A DNA stretch of 64,000 nucleotides from Anaerolineales bacterium (GTDB lineage: Bacteria > Chloroflexota > Anaerolineae > Anaerolineales > UBA11579). Location of the stretch: contig JAFGDK010000080.1 in assembly GCA_016932165.1 (NCBI GenBank), positions 1 to 64,000 of the forward strand, in the 5' to 3' direction. Of the stretch, positions 16,359 to 25,590 are shown piece after piece (positions within the stretch are counted from its first letter, which is position 1; each line of letters begins with the position of its first letter). The notes below the pieces were generated by a model. The model did no database searches and was not told the DNA's origin. It saw only the letters and a list, made by a program, of their open reading frames with translations. The position numbers were made by a program, and so were the translations under genes.

Positions 16359-17606
16359 ATGCCAGAGCCTGAAAATGCGGTCCAGATTGATGTCAAAAAA
16401 ATAATTCAGGATTTTCCGGTCCTCGACCAGGAAGTGCATCCTGGAAAGAAATTAATCTATCTGGATTCCGCAGCCACCAGTCAGAAACCAGTCCAGGTGA
16501 CCGGGGCGATGACCGATTATTATCATCGGGCGAATGCCAACATCCACCGCGGCATCCACGCCCTTGCTGAGACCGCCACCGATATGTATGAGGGGGCTAG
16601 GGAGAAGGTGGCTTTCTTGATTAATGCTGCAACTCCATCAGAGATCATCTATACCCGCAACACCACCGAGTCGATCAACCTGGTAGCATCGTCCTGGGGA
16701 CGAGCGGGATTAAAACCCGGTGATCTGGTCATCCTGACTGAGATGGAACATCACTCCAACCTGGTGCCCTGGCAGATGCTGGCTGAGACAATTGGCATTC
16801 GGCTGGAATTCATCCCTGTCAGCCAGGACGGATTGCTGGACTTACAGGCCTACCAGCTGCTTTTGGAAGAAGACCCGAAATTGGTGGCCTTTATGCATAT
16901 GTCGAATGTATTGGGCACGATTAACCCAGCCCAAAAAATCATTCAGCTGGCGCACCAGGCAGGCGCCCTCACCCTGGTGGACGGCGCACAGGCAGTTCCA
17001 CATTTCCCGGTTGATGTGCAAGATCTGGATGCGGATTTTTATGCTTTCTCCAGCCATAAGATGCTCGGTCCCACCGGGATTGGCATCCTTTACGGCAAAA
17101 AGCACCTGCTGGAGGCCATGCCTCCCTACATGGGGGGTGGAGATATGATCAAGCGAGTAAAGCTGCGCAGCTTTGCCCCCAACGACCTGCCCCACAAATT
17201 TGAAGCCGGCACCCCGGCGATTGCGGAGGCTGTTGGTTTGGGCGCAGCAGTTGATTATCTCAGCGCAGTTGGGATGCACAATGTGGCGGCCTATGAGCAC
17301 CACTTGACCAAATACGCCCTTGATCGTCTTGCAGAGGTGCCGGGTGTATGGGTTTTTGGTCCTGAGGCGAACCAAAAAGGCGGGGTGGCTTCGTTTACCT
17401 TTGAGGGTGTCCACCCGCATGATGTTTCTCAGATACTTGACGCTGAGGGCATCGCCGTTCGAGCCGGACATCACTGTGCCATGCCACTGCACGAGAAATT
17501 TAAGATCAACGCGACCTCCAGGGCGAGTTTTTATATTTACAATACTACCGCAGAGATAGACCGGCTGATTGATGGACTGTATTCTGTGAAAAAGATTTTT
17601 GGATAG
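16359..17606 (+). CDS. Cysteine desulfurase SufS
   Basis: 415 residues, PLP-dependent class V aminotransferase fold of group II desulfurases. IYLDSAATSQKP lies at the N-terminus, EMEHHSNLVPWQ carries the cofactor-stacking His, LVDGAQAVPHFPVD and FYAFSSHKMLGPTGIG carry the Schiff-base Lys, and VRAGHHCAMPLH holds the persulfide Cys. It releases sulfur from cysteine for SufU. It follows the small basic protein gene by 9 bp and precedes sufU by 9 bp. Confidence 0.96.
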   Translation: MPEPENAVQIDVKKIIQDFPVLDQEVHPGKKLIYLDSAATSQKPVQVTGAMTDYYHRANANIHRGIHALAETATDMYEGAREKVAFLINAATPSEIIYTRNTTESINLVASSWGRAGLKPGDLVILTEMEHHSNLVPWQMLAETIGIRLEFIPVSQDGLLDLQAYQLLLEEDPKLVAFMHMSNVLGTINPAQKIIQLAHQAGALTLVDGAQAVPHFPVDVQDLDADFYAFSSHKMLGPTGIGILYGKKHLLEAMPPYMGGGDMIKRVKLRSFAPNDLPHKFEAGTPAIAEAVGLGAAVDYLSAVGMHNVAAYEHHLTKYALDRLAEVPGVWVFGPEANQKGGVASFTFEGVHPHDVSQILDAEGIAVRAGHHCAMPLHEKFKINATSRASFYIYNTTAEIDRLIDGLYSVKKIFG

Positions 17607-17615
17607 AAGGACAAG

Positions 17616-18017
17616 ATGGACGACCTGTACCGAGAGCAGATTATTGACCGTTATAAAAATCCCCGCCACCGCGGGAGCCTTGCCCCCAACGACATCAGCT
17701 ATCAGGACGATAACCCGTTGTGCGGCGATCATATCCAGATAGACCTGCGCGTCAATTCTGAGGGGATCATCACCGAGGCCGCTTTTGATGGCCAGGGTTG
17801 TTCCATTTCTCAGGCCTCTGCTGATTTGCTGATCGAAACTGTGATTGGAAAATCTCTGGATGAGGCCAAGGACATATCCAAAGATGATATTCTCGATCTG
17901 CTGGGAATTGAGCTTGGTCCGGTGCGTTTGAAATGCGCCTTGCTTTCTTTGAAGGTGCTCAAAGCAGGTGTCTATGGTCTTGGCGCTGGCGAGGCCAGCG
18001 ATGAGTTGGTGGAGTAG
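17616..18017 (+). CDS. Sulfur-transfer protein SufU
   Basis: 133 residues of the NifU-N/IscU fold. LCGDHI (Cys36, Asp38), GQGCSIS (Cys62) and LKCALL (Cys107) are the zinc/persulfide ligands. Like Bacillus SufU it lacks the HSCB-docking motif of IscU, and directly behind sufS it most likely accepts sulfur from the desulfurase through its zinc site. Ribosome site AAGGA. Slightly short for the family (133 residues). Confidence 0.93.
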   Translation: MDDLYREQIIDRYKNPRHRGSLAPNDISYQDDNPLCGDHIQIDLRVNSEGIITEAAFDGQGCSISQASADLLIETVIGKSLDEAKDISKDDILDLLGIELGPVRLKCALLSLKVLKAGVYGLGAGEASDELVE

Positions 18018-18029
18018 GAGGAGATCAGG

Positions 18030-18383
18030 ATGAGTTTGAATTACAACGAACGCAAATCTGAAGAGCTGGAATTTGTCATTGTGGCTGAAGAAGGCAGCCT
18101 GTCTAACGGCGACCGTCTGTTTGTCGAGATTGATGAGTTCCGGATTGTGGTTTTCAACATTGCCGGAAAGTACTTTGCTATTGAAGATGTTTGCTCTCAT
18201 GACGACGGCCCGTTGGGAGACGGCGAATTTGAGGATGAGTTTGAGATCGCCTGCCCCCGTCACGGCGCTCGTTTTGATGTCCGCAACGGTCATGTCCTCA
18301 GCCTGCCCGCTGTTGAAGATATTCCTGCTTACCCGGTCAGGGTGGCAGACGGGAATATTGAAATCGGGATCCCGGTGGAGTGA
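18030..18383 (+). CDS. Rieske-type [2Fe-2S] ferredoxin
   Basis: 117 residues, a single soluble Rieske domain. CSH (Cys55, His57) and CPRH (Cys75, His78) are the four ligands. The sequence resembles non-haem oxygenase ferredoxins (FNIAGKYFAIEDVCSHDDGP). It starts 12 bp after sufU with GGAGGAGA and is the last gene of the suf operon. It might supply electrons for cluster assembly or be a cluster client. That role is inference from the context. Confidence 0.9.
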   Translation: MSLNYNERKSEELEFVIVAEEGSLSNGDRLFVEIDEFRIVVFNIAGKYFAIEDVCSHDDGPLGDGEFEDEFEIACPRHGARFDVRNGHVLSLPAVEDIPAYPVRVADGNIEIGIPVE

Positions 18384-18415
18384 TCTGCACCCAAGCAGTT
18401 TGAAAAAAGGAGATT

Positions 18416-18463
18416 ATTGCAGTCACCTGCAATAGAAGTAAACCCAATGCCGCTGTCGAGCGG
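18416..18463 (+). other. Two hairpins in the leader of the transketolase gene
   Basis: ATTGCAG-tcac-CTGCAAT (18416-18433) and CCGCT-gtcg-AGCGG (18450-18463) are perfect stems in the 216-bp gap between the Rieske gene and tkt. Neither is followed at once by a T-run, although TTTCTTTTT occurs at about 18491. They do not fit a riboswitch class I can name. Confidence 0.4.
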
Positions 18464-18599
18464 TTAGATGGCTAGCAGATGGATAACGCTTTCTTTTTAT
18501 CGATCTCACAAAAAACAATCAATTAATGGTTGGGCCAGCTTTTTCAACCACAAGTTTGCCAACAATCTTTTGCAAGAATATAAACACGAGGAGACCTTA

Positions 18600-20606
18600 A
18601 TGTCTGACCAGGCAGATTTACAAACCCGCGCAATCAATACAATTCGGTTCTTATCAGCCGATGGCGTGCAGAAAGCCAATTCTGGGCATCCCGGGTTGCC
18701 CATGGGTGCGGCTGAGATTGCCTACACGGTGTACACCAAGCACCTTCGCCATAATCCAAAAAACCCCAACTTTTTTAATCGAGACCGTTTTGTGCTTTCA
18801 GGCGGGCATGGCTCCATGCTGATCTACAGCCTGCTGCATTTGACTGGTTATGACCTTTCTTTGGAGGAATTAAAAAACTTCCGCCAGTGGGGCAGCCGCA
18901 CACCGGGGCATCCGGAATATGGCCTCACACCCGGCGTGGAGACCACCACAGGTCCGCTGGGACAGGGGTTTGCCAATGGGGTGGGCATGGCAATCGCAGC
19001 CGAACATTTAGCCGCGCGCTTCAATCGCCCCGGCCACCGGCTGATTGACCACTACATTTATGCGATTGTCACGGATGGGGATTTGATGGAAGGGGTTTCC
19101 TCTGAGGCGGCTTCACTCGCTGGGCATCTCAAGCTGGGCAGGTTAATCTACCTGTATGATGATAATCAGATATCAATTGACGGCAGCACTGATCTTGCTT
19201 TTACCGAGAACCGTAACAAACGCTTCGAGGCCTACGGCTGGCACGTGCAGACTGTTTTGAATGGTAATGATGTCGAAGCACTTGACGATGCGATCCGGGC
19301 GGCCAAAGTCGATCAGCGTCCATCGTTAATCTCGGTCAAGACCCAGATCGGCTATGGTTTGCCCACCCGCGCGGGCACTGCCAAGGCGCACGGGGAACCA
19401 CCCGGGGTGGAGGAGCTTGAGGGTGCTAAAAAAGCCCTCGGCTGGCCGCTTGAGCCGGATTTTTACATCCCCGAGGATGTGGCTGAATTTTACAGAAAAG
19501 CCCTGGAAGCGGGCAGTACATTGGAAGCGGAATGGCAGGCTGCATTGGCGGAGTATGCGGCCGCCTACCCAGATTTGGGTGCTGAACTCAAACGTATCCT
19601 CACCGGGGACCTGCCTGCTAACTGGCAGGAAGGGCTTCCAACATTCGAAGCAGATGCAAAAGGGCAGGCCACCCGGGCTGCCTCTGGAAAGGTGCTCAAT
19701 GCCCTGGCCGATGTTCTGCCGGATCTGATCGGTGGCTCCGCTGACCTGGCCCCCTCCAACAAGACCTGGATCGACGGGGGGGAGTCCTTCCAGGATGGGG
19801 CTTACGGCAATCGTAACTTCCATTTTGGCGTCAGGGAGCACGGGATGGCGGCGATTCTCAACGGGATGTCTACCTATCACGGGGTGATTCCTTACGGCGG
19901 TACTTTCTTGGTATTTTCGGATTACATGCGAGGCGCACTGCGTATAGCCGCCTTATCTCACCTGCACACCATCTGGGTATTCACCCACGACAGCATCGGG
20001 CTGGGCGAGGACGGCCCTACCCATCAGCCAGTTGAACATGCCGCCGCCTTGCGGGCGATGCCCAATATGACCGTTATCAGGCCGGCAGATGCCAACGAGG
20101 TGGTGGAAGCCTGGCGGGCGGCGATATTGAACCACAGCGGACCCACCGCGCTTTTGCTATCCCGCCAGGGCACGCCCACCCTCAACCGGGAGATATTTTC
20201 CCCGGCAGACGGCCTGCACAAAGGTGGATACATCCTCGTTGACCTGGGGGAAGGTGATCCAGAAGTGATTTTGATGGCCACCGGCACTGAAGTCCAGTTG
20301 ATTGTTGAGGCAGGGCAAAAGCTGGCCGCTGAGGGGGCAAATGTGCGCCTGGTATCCTTCCCCAGCTGGGAGCTCTTCGCCAAACAGGATCAAGCCTACC
20401 AGGACTCTGTCCTGCCACCAGATGTCACCGCTCGTATTTCGATTGAAGCCGGCGTTTCAATGGGTTGGGAGCGCTGGGTCGGCCCGGCAGGTAAGATGAT
20501 TGGCGTGGACCGCTTTGGCGCTTCCGCACCCTATAAAACGATTTATCAAAAATTGGGCATCACTGCTGAGGCGGTGGTTGAGGCTGCAAAGGATCTGTTG
20601 GGCTAA
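18600..20606 (+). CDS. Transketolase
   Basis: 668 residues, thiamine-diphosphate enzyme of the non-oxidative pentose phosphate pathway. [14 protein letters not shown] and [14 protein letters not shown] are at the N-terminus, [14 protein letters not shown] is the cofactor/metal motif, and [10 protein letters not shown] and [17 protein letters not shown] lie in the pyrimidine domain. The ATG at 18600 follows GAGGAGA. An in-frame extension upstream lacks a ribosome site and overlaps the leader hairpins. It begins a pentose-phosphate cluster with transaldolase and G6PD. Confidence 0.96.
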   Translation: MSDQADLQTRAINTIRFLSADGVQKANSGHPGLPMGAAEIAYTVYTKHLRHNPKNPNFFNRDRFVLSGGHGSMLIYSLLHLTGYDLSLEELKNFRQWGSRTPGHPEYGLTPGVETTTGPLGQGFANGVGMAIAAEHLAARFNRPGHRLIDHYIYAIVTDGDLMEGVSSEAASLAGHLKLGRLIYLYDDNQISIDGSTDLAFTENRNKRFEAYGWHVQTVLNGNDVEALDDAIRAAKVDQRPSLISVKTQIGYGLPTRAGTAKAHGEPPGVEELEGAKKALGWPLEPDFYIPEDVAEFYRKALEAGSTLEAEWQAALAEYAAAYPDLGAELKRILTGDLPANWQEGLPTFEADAKGQATRAASGKVLNALADVLPDLIGGSADLAPSNKTWIDGGESFQDGAYGNRNFHFGVREHGMAAILNGMSTYHGVIPYGGTFLVFSDYMRGALRIAALSHLHTIWVFTHDSIGLGEDGPTHQPVEHAAALRAMPNMTVIRPADANEVVEAWRAAILNHSGPTALLLSRQGTPTLNREIFSPADGLHKGGYILVDLGEGDPEVILMATGTEVQLIVEAGQKLAAEGANVRLVSFPSWELFAKQDQAYQDSVLPPDVTARISIEAGVSMGWERWVGPAGKMIGVDRFGASAPYKTIYQKLGITAEAVVEAAKDLLG

Positions 20607-20609
20607 CAT

Positions 20610-21467
20610 ATGACCGGTCAAGCTGCTGGCAGGGTGATTTTTGGCGACAATCTCGGCGTGCTTGAATCCCTCGGGGATGCCAGTGTAGATTTGGTTTACA
20701 TTGACCCGCCATTTAATACCGGACGGATACAGTCCCGCACCCAGATCTCGGTCGAACGCAGCCAATCGGGAGACCGGGTAGGCTTTAAAGGCCAGCGCTA
20801 CCAGAGCAGGGTCTTGGGTACCAAAGCCTTCGCTGACCAGTTTGACGATTTTCTCGCCTTTATCGAGCCGAGATTGGTGGAAGCCCACCGCGTTCTTGCC
20901 TCTCACGGGACGCTTTACTTCCATATTGACTACCGCGAGGTGCATTACTGCAAGGTGCTGCTTGATCTGATCTTTGGGCGGGAGAACTTTATCAACGAGA
21001 TCATCTGGGCCTACGATTACGGCGGGAAGCCCAAAAATCGCTGGCCGGCAAAGCATGATAACATTCTCATGTATGCCAAGGACGCTGGTAACTATATCTT
21101 CAACCGGGAGGATATTGACCGCATTCCCTATATGGCGCCGGGTCTGGTGGGCAAGAAGAAAGCTGAAAAAGGCAAGCTGCCTACCGATACCTGGTGGCAT
21201 ACCATCGTAAGCCCAACCGGCAAAGAAAAAACCGGCTACCCCACACAGAAGCCGTTGGGGATCCTCAAGCGGATCATCTCAGCATCCTCCAACCCCGGCG
21301 ATCTGGTGCTGGATTTTTTTGCTGGCGCTGGGACCACCGGGGCAGCGGCACTTGAGCTGGACCGGAATTTCCTGCTGGTGGATAACAATCCTGAAGCAAT
21401 TGAAGTTATGAAAAAGCGTTTCGCCGGTGCGCCGGTGGAATTCGAAACTTGGAACCAAGGAGCCTGA
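20610..21467 (+). CDS. Orphan beta-class DNA methyltransferase
   Basis: 285 residues. VYIDPPFNTG near residue 34 is the catalytic motif IV of N6-adenine or N4-cytosine methyltransferases. GYPTQKP and LVLDFFAGAGTTGAAAL near the C-terminus are motifs X and I, which is the order of the beta class. A short middle segment acts as recognition domain. No restriction gene is nearby. The start is 3 bp after the transketolase stop and the stop is 4 bp before transaldolase, so it is transcribed with carbon-metabolism genes. Solitary methyltransferases often mark replication or regulate expression. Specificity unknown. Confidence 0.9.
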   Translation: MTGQAAGRVIFGDNLGVLESLGDASVDLVYIDPPFNTGRIQSRTQISVERSQSGDRVGFKGQRYQSRVLGTKAFADQFDDFLAFIEPRLVEAHRVLASHGTLYFHIDYREVHYCKVLLDLIFGRENFINEIIWAYDYGGKPKNRWPAKHDNILMYAKDAGNYIFNREDIDRIPYMAPGLVGKKKAEKGKLPTDTWWHTIVSPTGKEKTGYPTQKPLGILKRIISASSNPGDLVLDFFAGAGTTGAAALELDRNFLLVDNNPEAIEVMKKRFAGAPVEFETWNQGA

Positions 21468-21471
21468 AACG

Positions 21472-22563
21472 ATGAATAATTCCCAGAAAGTTTACCAACT
21501 TGGACAATCCATCTGGTATGACAATATTCAGCGGAAGCTGCTGGAAAATGGTGAGCTGGCCCGGATGATCGCCGAGGGCGAGATCTACGGGGTGACCTCC
21601 AATCCGAGCATCTTCAACAATGCGATTGCCAATTCCAATGACTACGATGCCGACCTGCTGCCCCTGCTGGCCGATGGGAGGTCACCCTTCGAAGTTTTTG
21701 AAGCCCTGGCTGTTAAGGATATCCAGGCCGCTTGTGATCTATTCGTTGAACTTTACCAAAGCACCAACGGTGGGGACGGCTATGTCAGCCTAGAAGTCGA
21801 TCCTGAGCTGGCACACGAAACGGAAGCCACTGTAGTGGAAGCTAAAAAGCTGTGGAAGCTGGTTGACCGCCCCAACCTGATGGTCAAAATACCGGCCACT
21901 CTGGCCGGCATCCCCGCTGTTGAGCAGGCTATCGCAGCTGGAGTGAATGTCAATGTGACCTTGATCTTTTCCCTTGAGCGTTACCAGATGGTGATGGAAG
22001 CCTATCTGGCCGGGCTGGAGCAGCGGATTGCTGCCGGCTTGCCGGTGGACAGGATCGCCTCTGTCGCCTCTTTCTTCGTCTCCCGGATGGATACCAAGGT
22101 GGATCAGCTGTTAGCAGAGATTGGTACTGGCGAAGCCAAAGCCCTGATGGGCAGATCGGCGGTTGCCAATGCAAAATTGGCCTACCAGCGCTACCTGACC
22201 ACCTTTGGGGGGGAGCGCTTTGCGAAGATCAAGGCTGCCGGAGGGAGGGTGCAGCGTCCGCTGTGGGCTTCTACCAGCACCAAAAACCCTGCCTATCCCG
22301 AGACGCTTTATGTGGATACCCTGATTGGTGCTGACACGGTCAATACCATCCCCCCCAAGACGCTGGTCGCTTTTCTTAATCACGGAGTGGTGGCTGACAC
22401 TATCCTAAAGAAGATTCCTGAACAGGAGAAGATCATAGAGGCACTCGAAGCCCTGGGGATATCGGTCAAACAGGTCACCGATGAATTGGAGGCAGAAGGT
22501 GTGGCTGCTTTTGCCAGGGCTTTTGCAGATTTGCTGGCGGTGATCGAATCTCGCAAAGAGTAG
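21472..22563 (+). CDS. Transaldolase
   Basis: 363 residues, with IYGVTSNPSIFNNAI at the N-terminus, LMVKIPAT holding the Schiff-base Lys, and VTLIFSLERYQMV downstream. RPLWASTSTKNPAYPE is typical for the longer transaldolases found in Chloroflexota, cyanobacteria and actinobacteria. It exchanges three-carbon units in the pentose phosphate pathway. AAGGAG ahead of the ATG at 21472. It follows the DNA methyltransferase gene by 4 bp. Confidence 0.95.
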   Translation: MNNSQKVYQLGQSIWYDNIQRKLLENGELARMIAEGEIYGVTSNPSIFNNAIANSNDYDADLLPLLADGRSPFEVFEALAVKDIQAACDLFVELYQSTNGGDGYVSLEVDPELAHETEATVVEAKKLWKLVDRPNLMVKIPATLAGIPAVEQAIAAGVNVNVTLIFSLERYQMVMEAYLAGLEQRIAAGLPVDRIASVASFFVSRMDTKVDQLLAEIGTGEAKALMGRSAVANAKLAYQRYLTTFGGERFAKIKAAGGRVQRPLWASTSTKNPAYPETLYVDTLIGADTVNTIPPKTLVAFLNHGVVADTILKKIPEQEKIIEALEALGISVKQVTDELEAEGVAAFARAFADLLAVIESRKE

Positions 22564-22598
22564 GGTAAAATATTTGCATTGGTGAGAGGAGTGCACCC

Positions 22599-23276
22599 AT
22601 GGCAGAATCCATCACCCAACCGAATTTGATCGTGCTGGAAAACCAGGATACAGATGCCTCGCTGGAATTATTCCCGGCAACCTGGCAGGCAGCTGAGAAG
22701 CTGCTTTGCTCGGATGTGAAAACAAGGCATCAGGGCCTGGATGAACTTCTGTCCTCCCAGGCGGCCAGGGTTTCTCCCCTGATCGCCTATCTGGTTGTTA
22801 CCCGGCTGTTTGACCCTGACAAAGAAATGCGCCTTCGCGTGGTTGAAGCGCTGGCCAATATCCTGCGCCGGGATGAAAACGGCCAGTATGCCCCGGAAGC
22901 TGTCCGCGCCCAGATCATCTCAGGGCTTTCTCATTTGGGAGATCAGGGACTTTATTCGCTGTTAGAGGCTGGGATAGAGCATGGTGAAATGCGGGAGCAC
23001 ATAGCCAAGTTGATTAATTTTGCCCCCCACACCGGCCGTTTCCTCAAAGAACTGGCTGGAGACCGCAGCAAGCAGATAGAGATGCGCAGGTTGGCGATCC
23101 ATTTCCTCGGCCGGATTGGTTATGTGGATGCCTACTCCGAGCTGCTTCGCATTCGCAATCGGATTGAATCGCGCCAGTTGGGCCAGAAAAGGATGCCTTT
23201 TGCCCCGCCATCCGCGGAGAGTGAAGAGCTTCTCCTCCCTGATTTGCGCAAGGTGCTGATTGCGCTGGGAAGTTGA
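22599..23276 (+). CDS. HEAT-like helical repeat protein
   Basis: 225 residues, all-helical, with HEAT-type units (RVSPLIAYLVVTRLFDPD, MRLRVVEALANILRRD, QIEMRRLAIHFLGRIGYVDA). No catalytic motif, signal peptide or membrane segment. It sits between transaldolase and G6PD in the same direction (GAGAGGAG before the start) and may be a scaffold or adaptor for these enzymes. The function is not known. Confidence 0.7.
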   Translation: MAESITQPNLIVLENQDTDASLELFPATWQAAEKLLCSDVKTRHQGLDELLSSQAARVSPLIAYLVVTRLFDPDKEMRLRVVEALANILRRDENGQYAPEAVRAQIISGLSHLGDQGLYSLLEAGIEHGEMREHIAKLINFAPHTGRFLKELAGDRSKQIEMRRLAIHFLGRIGYVDAYSELLRIRNRIESRQLGQKRMPFAPPSAESEELLLPDLRKVLIALGS

Positions 23277-23318
23277 ACTGCGATTACCCAGCAATCCTGC
23301 CAATAGGAGTCTGATTTG

Positions 23319-24812
23319 ATGTTCCCTCAATCTGAAAAACCTTCTGAGCGGATCGGATTTGTCATTTTTGGCGTCACCGGTGATCTTACCCGGAGAAAAC
23401 TGATCCCCGCACTCTACCAGCTTTCCCTCGCGGAGCAGCTTCCTGATGAACTGGTCATCATCGGGTTTGCCCGCCGTGACTGGAGTGATGAATTCATGCG
23501 CGCTGAACTTAAAAAGGGCGTGGAGGAATTTTCCCCTGTCAAACCACTGGATCAGGACAAACTGGACGAGCTGCTTGGGTGCATGTATTACGTCCGCTCA
23601 TCCTTTGATGACCCAGAGGGCTATCATCGTCTGGCGGAAAAGATGGATCAATTGGAGATTACCAATCGGATTTACTATCTTTCCACGCCTCCATCTGCAT
23701 ACCGCACAATCATCAATGGAATTGGGGAGGCCTGCCTGGCGGAATGCGCTACCGGTTGGGTGCGGGTGGTGATCGAGAAACCGTTCGGTCATGACCTTTC
23801 CTCGGCTAGAGAACTGGATAACCATGTCCACCAGGTGTTTGATGAAAGCCAGGTCTACCGTATAGATCACTATCTGGGCAAAGAAACGGTGCAGAATATC
23901 CTTGTCTTCCGCTTTGCCAACGGCATCTTTGAGCCGCTCTGGAACCGCAATTACATCGACAATGTGCAGATCACTGTTTCTGAGACGGTGGGGGTTGGTT
24001 CTCGCGCCGGTTATTATGACACCGCTGGCGTGATCCGGGATATGTTCCAGAATCATATCCTTCAGTTATTGGCACTGACTGCCATGGAGGCTCCCGTAGC
24101 ATTCAGCGCGGCGGCTGTCAGGGATGAAAAGGTCAAGGTGCTGCAGGCTGTTCGCCCTCTTCAAGGCGAAGAGGCCCTCAGACACACTTTCAGAGCCCAA
24201 TATGTAGCTGGAACAATCGCGGGCAAGCGGGTTTTGGGTTATAAGGATGAGCCCAATGTGCCCGATAACTCGGTGACCGAGACTTTGCTGGCTGCCCGCC
24301 TGGAGGTGGACAGCTGGCGCTGGGCCGGGGTGCCGTTTTATATCCGCTGCGGCAAGCGTTTGCCCAAACGCGTCACTGAGATCGCCATCCAGTTCAAGCA
24401 GGTGCCGCTGCCGCTGTTTGGATGGCAGAACATGGCCGGTGATGCGCCTAACGTGTTGGTTCTCAACATCCAACCTGAAGAAGGGATTACCCTCAGGATC
24501 GGCGCTAAAAAACCAGGGCCGATCAATACCATTGAACCGGTGCAGCTTGATTTCTCCTATGCTGAGAGCTTTGGCGCCACCCCGCCTGAGGCTTACGAGC
24601 GCCTGCTTCTGGACAGCATGAATGGGGATGCTACCCTATTTACCCGCGCCGATGAGGTTGAAACCGCATGGACGATTACGAGCGATATTATCCAGGCCTG
24701 GCAGGATTTCCCAGTGAAAAATTTGCCCGTTTACGAAGCTGGCACCTGGGGCTTTGCTGCCATGGATGAATTTATCCGGCGAGACGGCCGCACCTGGCGC
24801 AACCTGACTTAG
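23319..24812 (+). CDS. Glucose-6-phosphate dehydrogenase
   Basis: 497 residues. The N-terminal dinucleotide-binding site reads FVIFGVTGDLTRRKLIPALY, and the active-site peptide YRIDHYLGKE holds the catalytic His-Tyr-Lys set. IEKPFGHDLSSA and RCGKRLPKRVTEI are further family blocks. It catalyses the first oxidative step of the pentose phosphate pathway. The ATG at 23319 is chosen over the TTG three bases earlier by distance from AGGAG. It closes the pentose-phosphate cluster. No gnd or pgl gene is in the window. Confidence 0.96.
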   Translation: MFPQSEKPSERIGFVIFGVTGDLTRRKLIPALYQLSLAEQLPDELVIIGFARRDWSDEFMRAELKKGVEEFSPVKPLDQDKLDELLGCMYYVRSSFDDPEGYHRLAEKMDQLEITNRIYYLSTPPSAYRTIINGIGEACLAECATGWVRVVIEKPFGHDLSSARELDNHVHQVFDESQVYRIDHYLGKETVQNILVFRFANGIFEPLWNRNYIDNVQITVSETVGVGSRAGYYDTAGVIRDMFQNHILQLLALTAMEAPVAFSAAAVRDEKVKVLQAVRPLQGEEALRHTFRAQYVAGTIAGKRVLGYKDEPNVPDNSVTETLLAARLEVDSWRWAGVPFYIRCGKRLPKRVTEIAIQFKQVPLPLFGWQNMAGDAPNVLVLNIQPEEGITLRIGAKKPGPINTIEPVQLDFSYAESFGATPPEAYERLLLDSMNGDATLFTRADEVETAWTITSDIIQAWQDFPVKNLPVYEAGTWGFAAMDEFIRRDGRTWRNLT

Positions 24813-24879
24813 TTTGGGGGATGGTAGTTAGGAAGTTAAAAACCAATGCAATCTCTGGATTGTAAGTCAGCCTGGGATA

Positions 24880-24913
24880 CAAAAATTCCGCCACAAGGCG
24901 GACTGAATTTTTC
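24880..24913. terminator. Bidirectional terminator between zwf and the zinc-ribbon gene
   Basis: CCGCC-acaa-GGCGG stem flanked by AAAAATT on the left and GAATTTTT on the right. It can end both the convergent plus-strand zwf transcript and the minus-strand zinc-ribbon gene. Confidence 0.7.
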
Positions 24914-24958
24914 CATGTTCAATCGTGGTGAATCGGGTGTTGTCAATCTAACAACTGC

Positions 24959-25546
24959 TTACTTCAACTTGGCCCCACAATTGGTGCATTCTAGATCCGC
25001 TTCGGTCATCAAGAAGCCGCATTTCAGACAGGTCACCGGTTGGTTATCACCCTGCGGGGCGCCGCAGGCGATGCAGCGCGGTGTACCGACCGGGTTGGCC
25101 GTGCCGCAGAATTCGCATTTGTTGCGGCGCAGTTTCTCCGACAGCCGTTGAGAGGCGTTCATTGTCGAGGCAACCTCATCGATCAGGGTCCACAGCCGGT
25201 CGTCCAGGGTCAGGTTTTCGATATCCTGGGCGATGTCATCCAGCCGCCCCAGCAGGCTGAGCGGGTTACGCCGCACAGAAAGGGCTGATATCCCCAGGCT
25301 GGCAGCAATCCCTATCCAATCTTGCTTGCCGATCTTGACAGCCACGCCATCCTCAAGCTGCTGCAGCACCACGCCGATGGCGGTTTTCCCGCCTGACTGG
25401 GCATGAGCCCGGCTGGCGATCCGCACGATGTATTGATTCTCGCTCTTGGTGTAATTGGCGATCAGATCCTCATCTGAGAAGCGGGTGGAGATCGCTTTTG
25501 CCAGCGTTGCTGCGGTTAGTTTTCCGTGATAAATTTTTGTCGTCAT
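24959..25546 (-). CDS. Double zinc-ribbon protein
   Basis: 195 residues. The first 140 are mixed alpha/beta, with a mid-part (EDGVAVKIGKQDWIGIAASLG) resembling small membrane-proximal domains but without a clear membrane helix. The C-terminus holds two zinc ribbons with four Cys each: CEFCG...CIACG and CLKCG...CTNCG (about residues 144-195). No enzymatic motif. It is divergent from the SH3 protein, sharing a symmetric promoter-like palindrome. Function unknown. Confidence 0.75.
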   Translation of the reverse strand: MTTKIYHGKLTAATLAKAISTRFSDEDLIANYTKSENQYIVRIASRAHAQSGGKTAIGVVLQQLEDGVAVKIGKQDWIGIAASLGISALSVRRNPLSLLGRLDDIAQDIENLTLDDRLWTLIDEVASTMNASQRLSEKLRRNKCEFCGTANPVGTPRCIACGAPQGDNQPVTCLKCGFLMTEADLECTNCGAKLK

Positions 25547-25552
25547 CTCGAT

Positions 25553-25568
25553 TTGGATTATAATCCAA
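25553..25568. promoter_or_regulatory. Symmetric divergent -10 palindrome
   Basis: TTGGATTATAATCCAA is a perfect 16-bp palindrome in the 44-bp gap between two divergent genes. It contains TATAAT on the plus strand (25559-25564) and TATAAT on the minus strand (25562-25557). A TTGTCG box lies 16 bp upstream for the plus direction. It could serve both genes or act as an operator. Confidence 0.55.
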
Positions 25569-25590
25569 CCTGCTTGGGTTTGGAGGCTTA

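Noticed and set aside
16842-18293. 483-codon minus-strand frame opposite sufS/sufU/Rieske
   Set aside because: Shadow of three well-supported plus-strand genes. No start site and no recognisable motif.
18416-18500. tkt leader as a known riboswitch
   Set aside because: I compared it with THF, ZTP, glycine and c-di-GMP core motifs from memory and none fit. Kept only as unnamed hairpins.
18468-18599. N-terminal extension of transketolase
   Set aside because: No ribosome site, unlike any transketolase. The ATG at 18600 has GAGGAGA.
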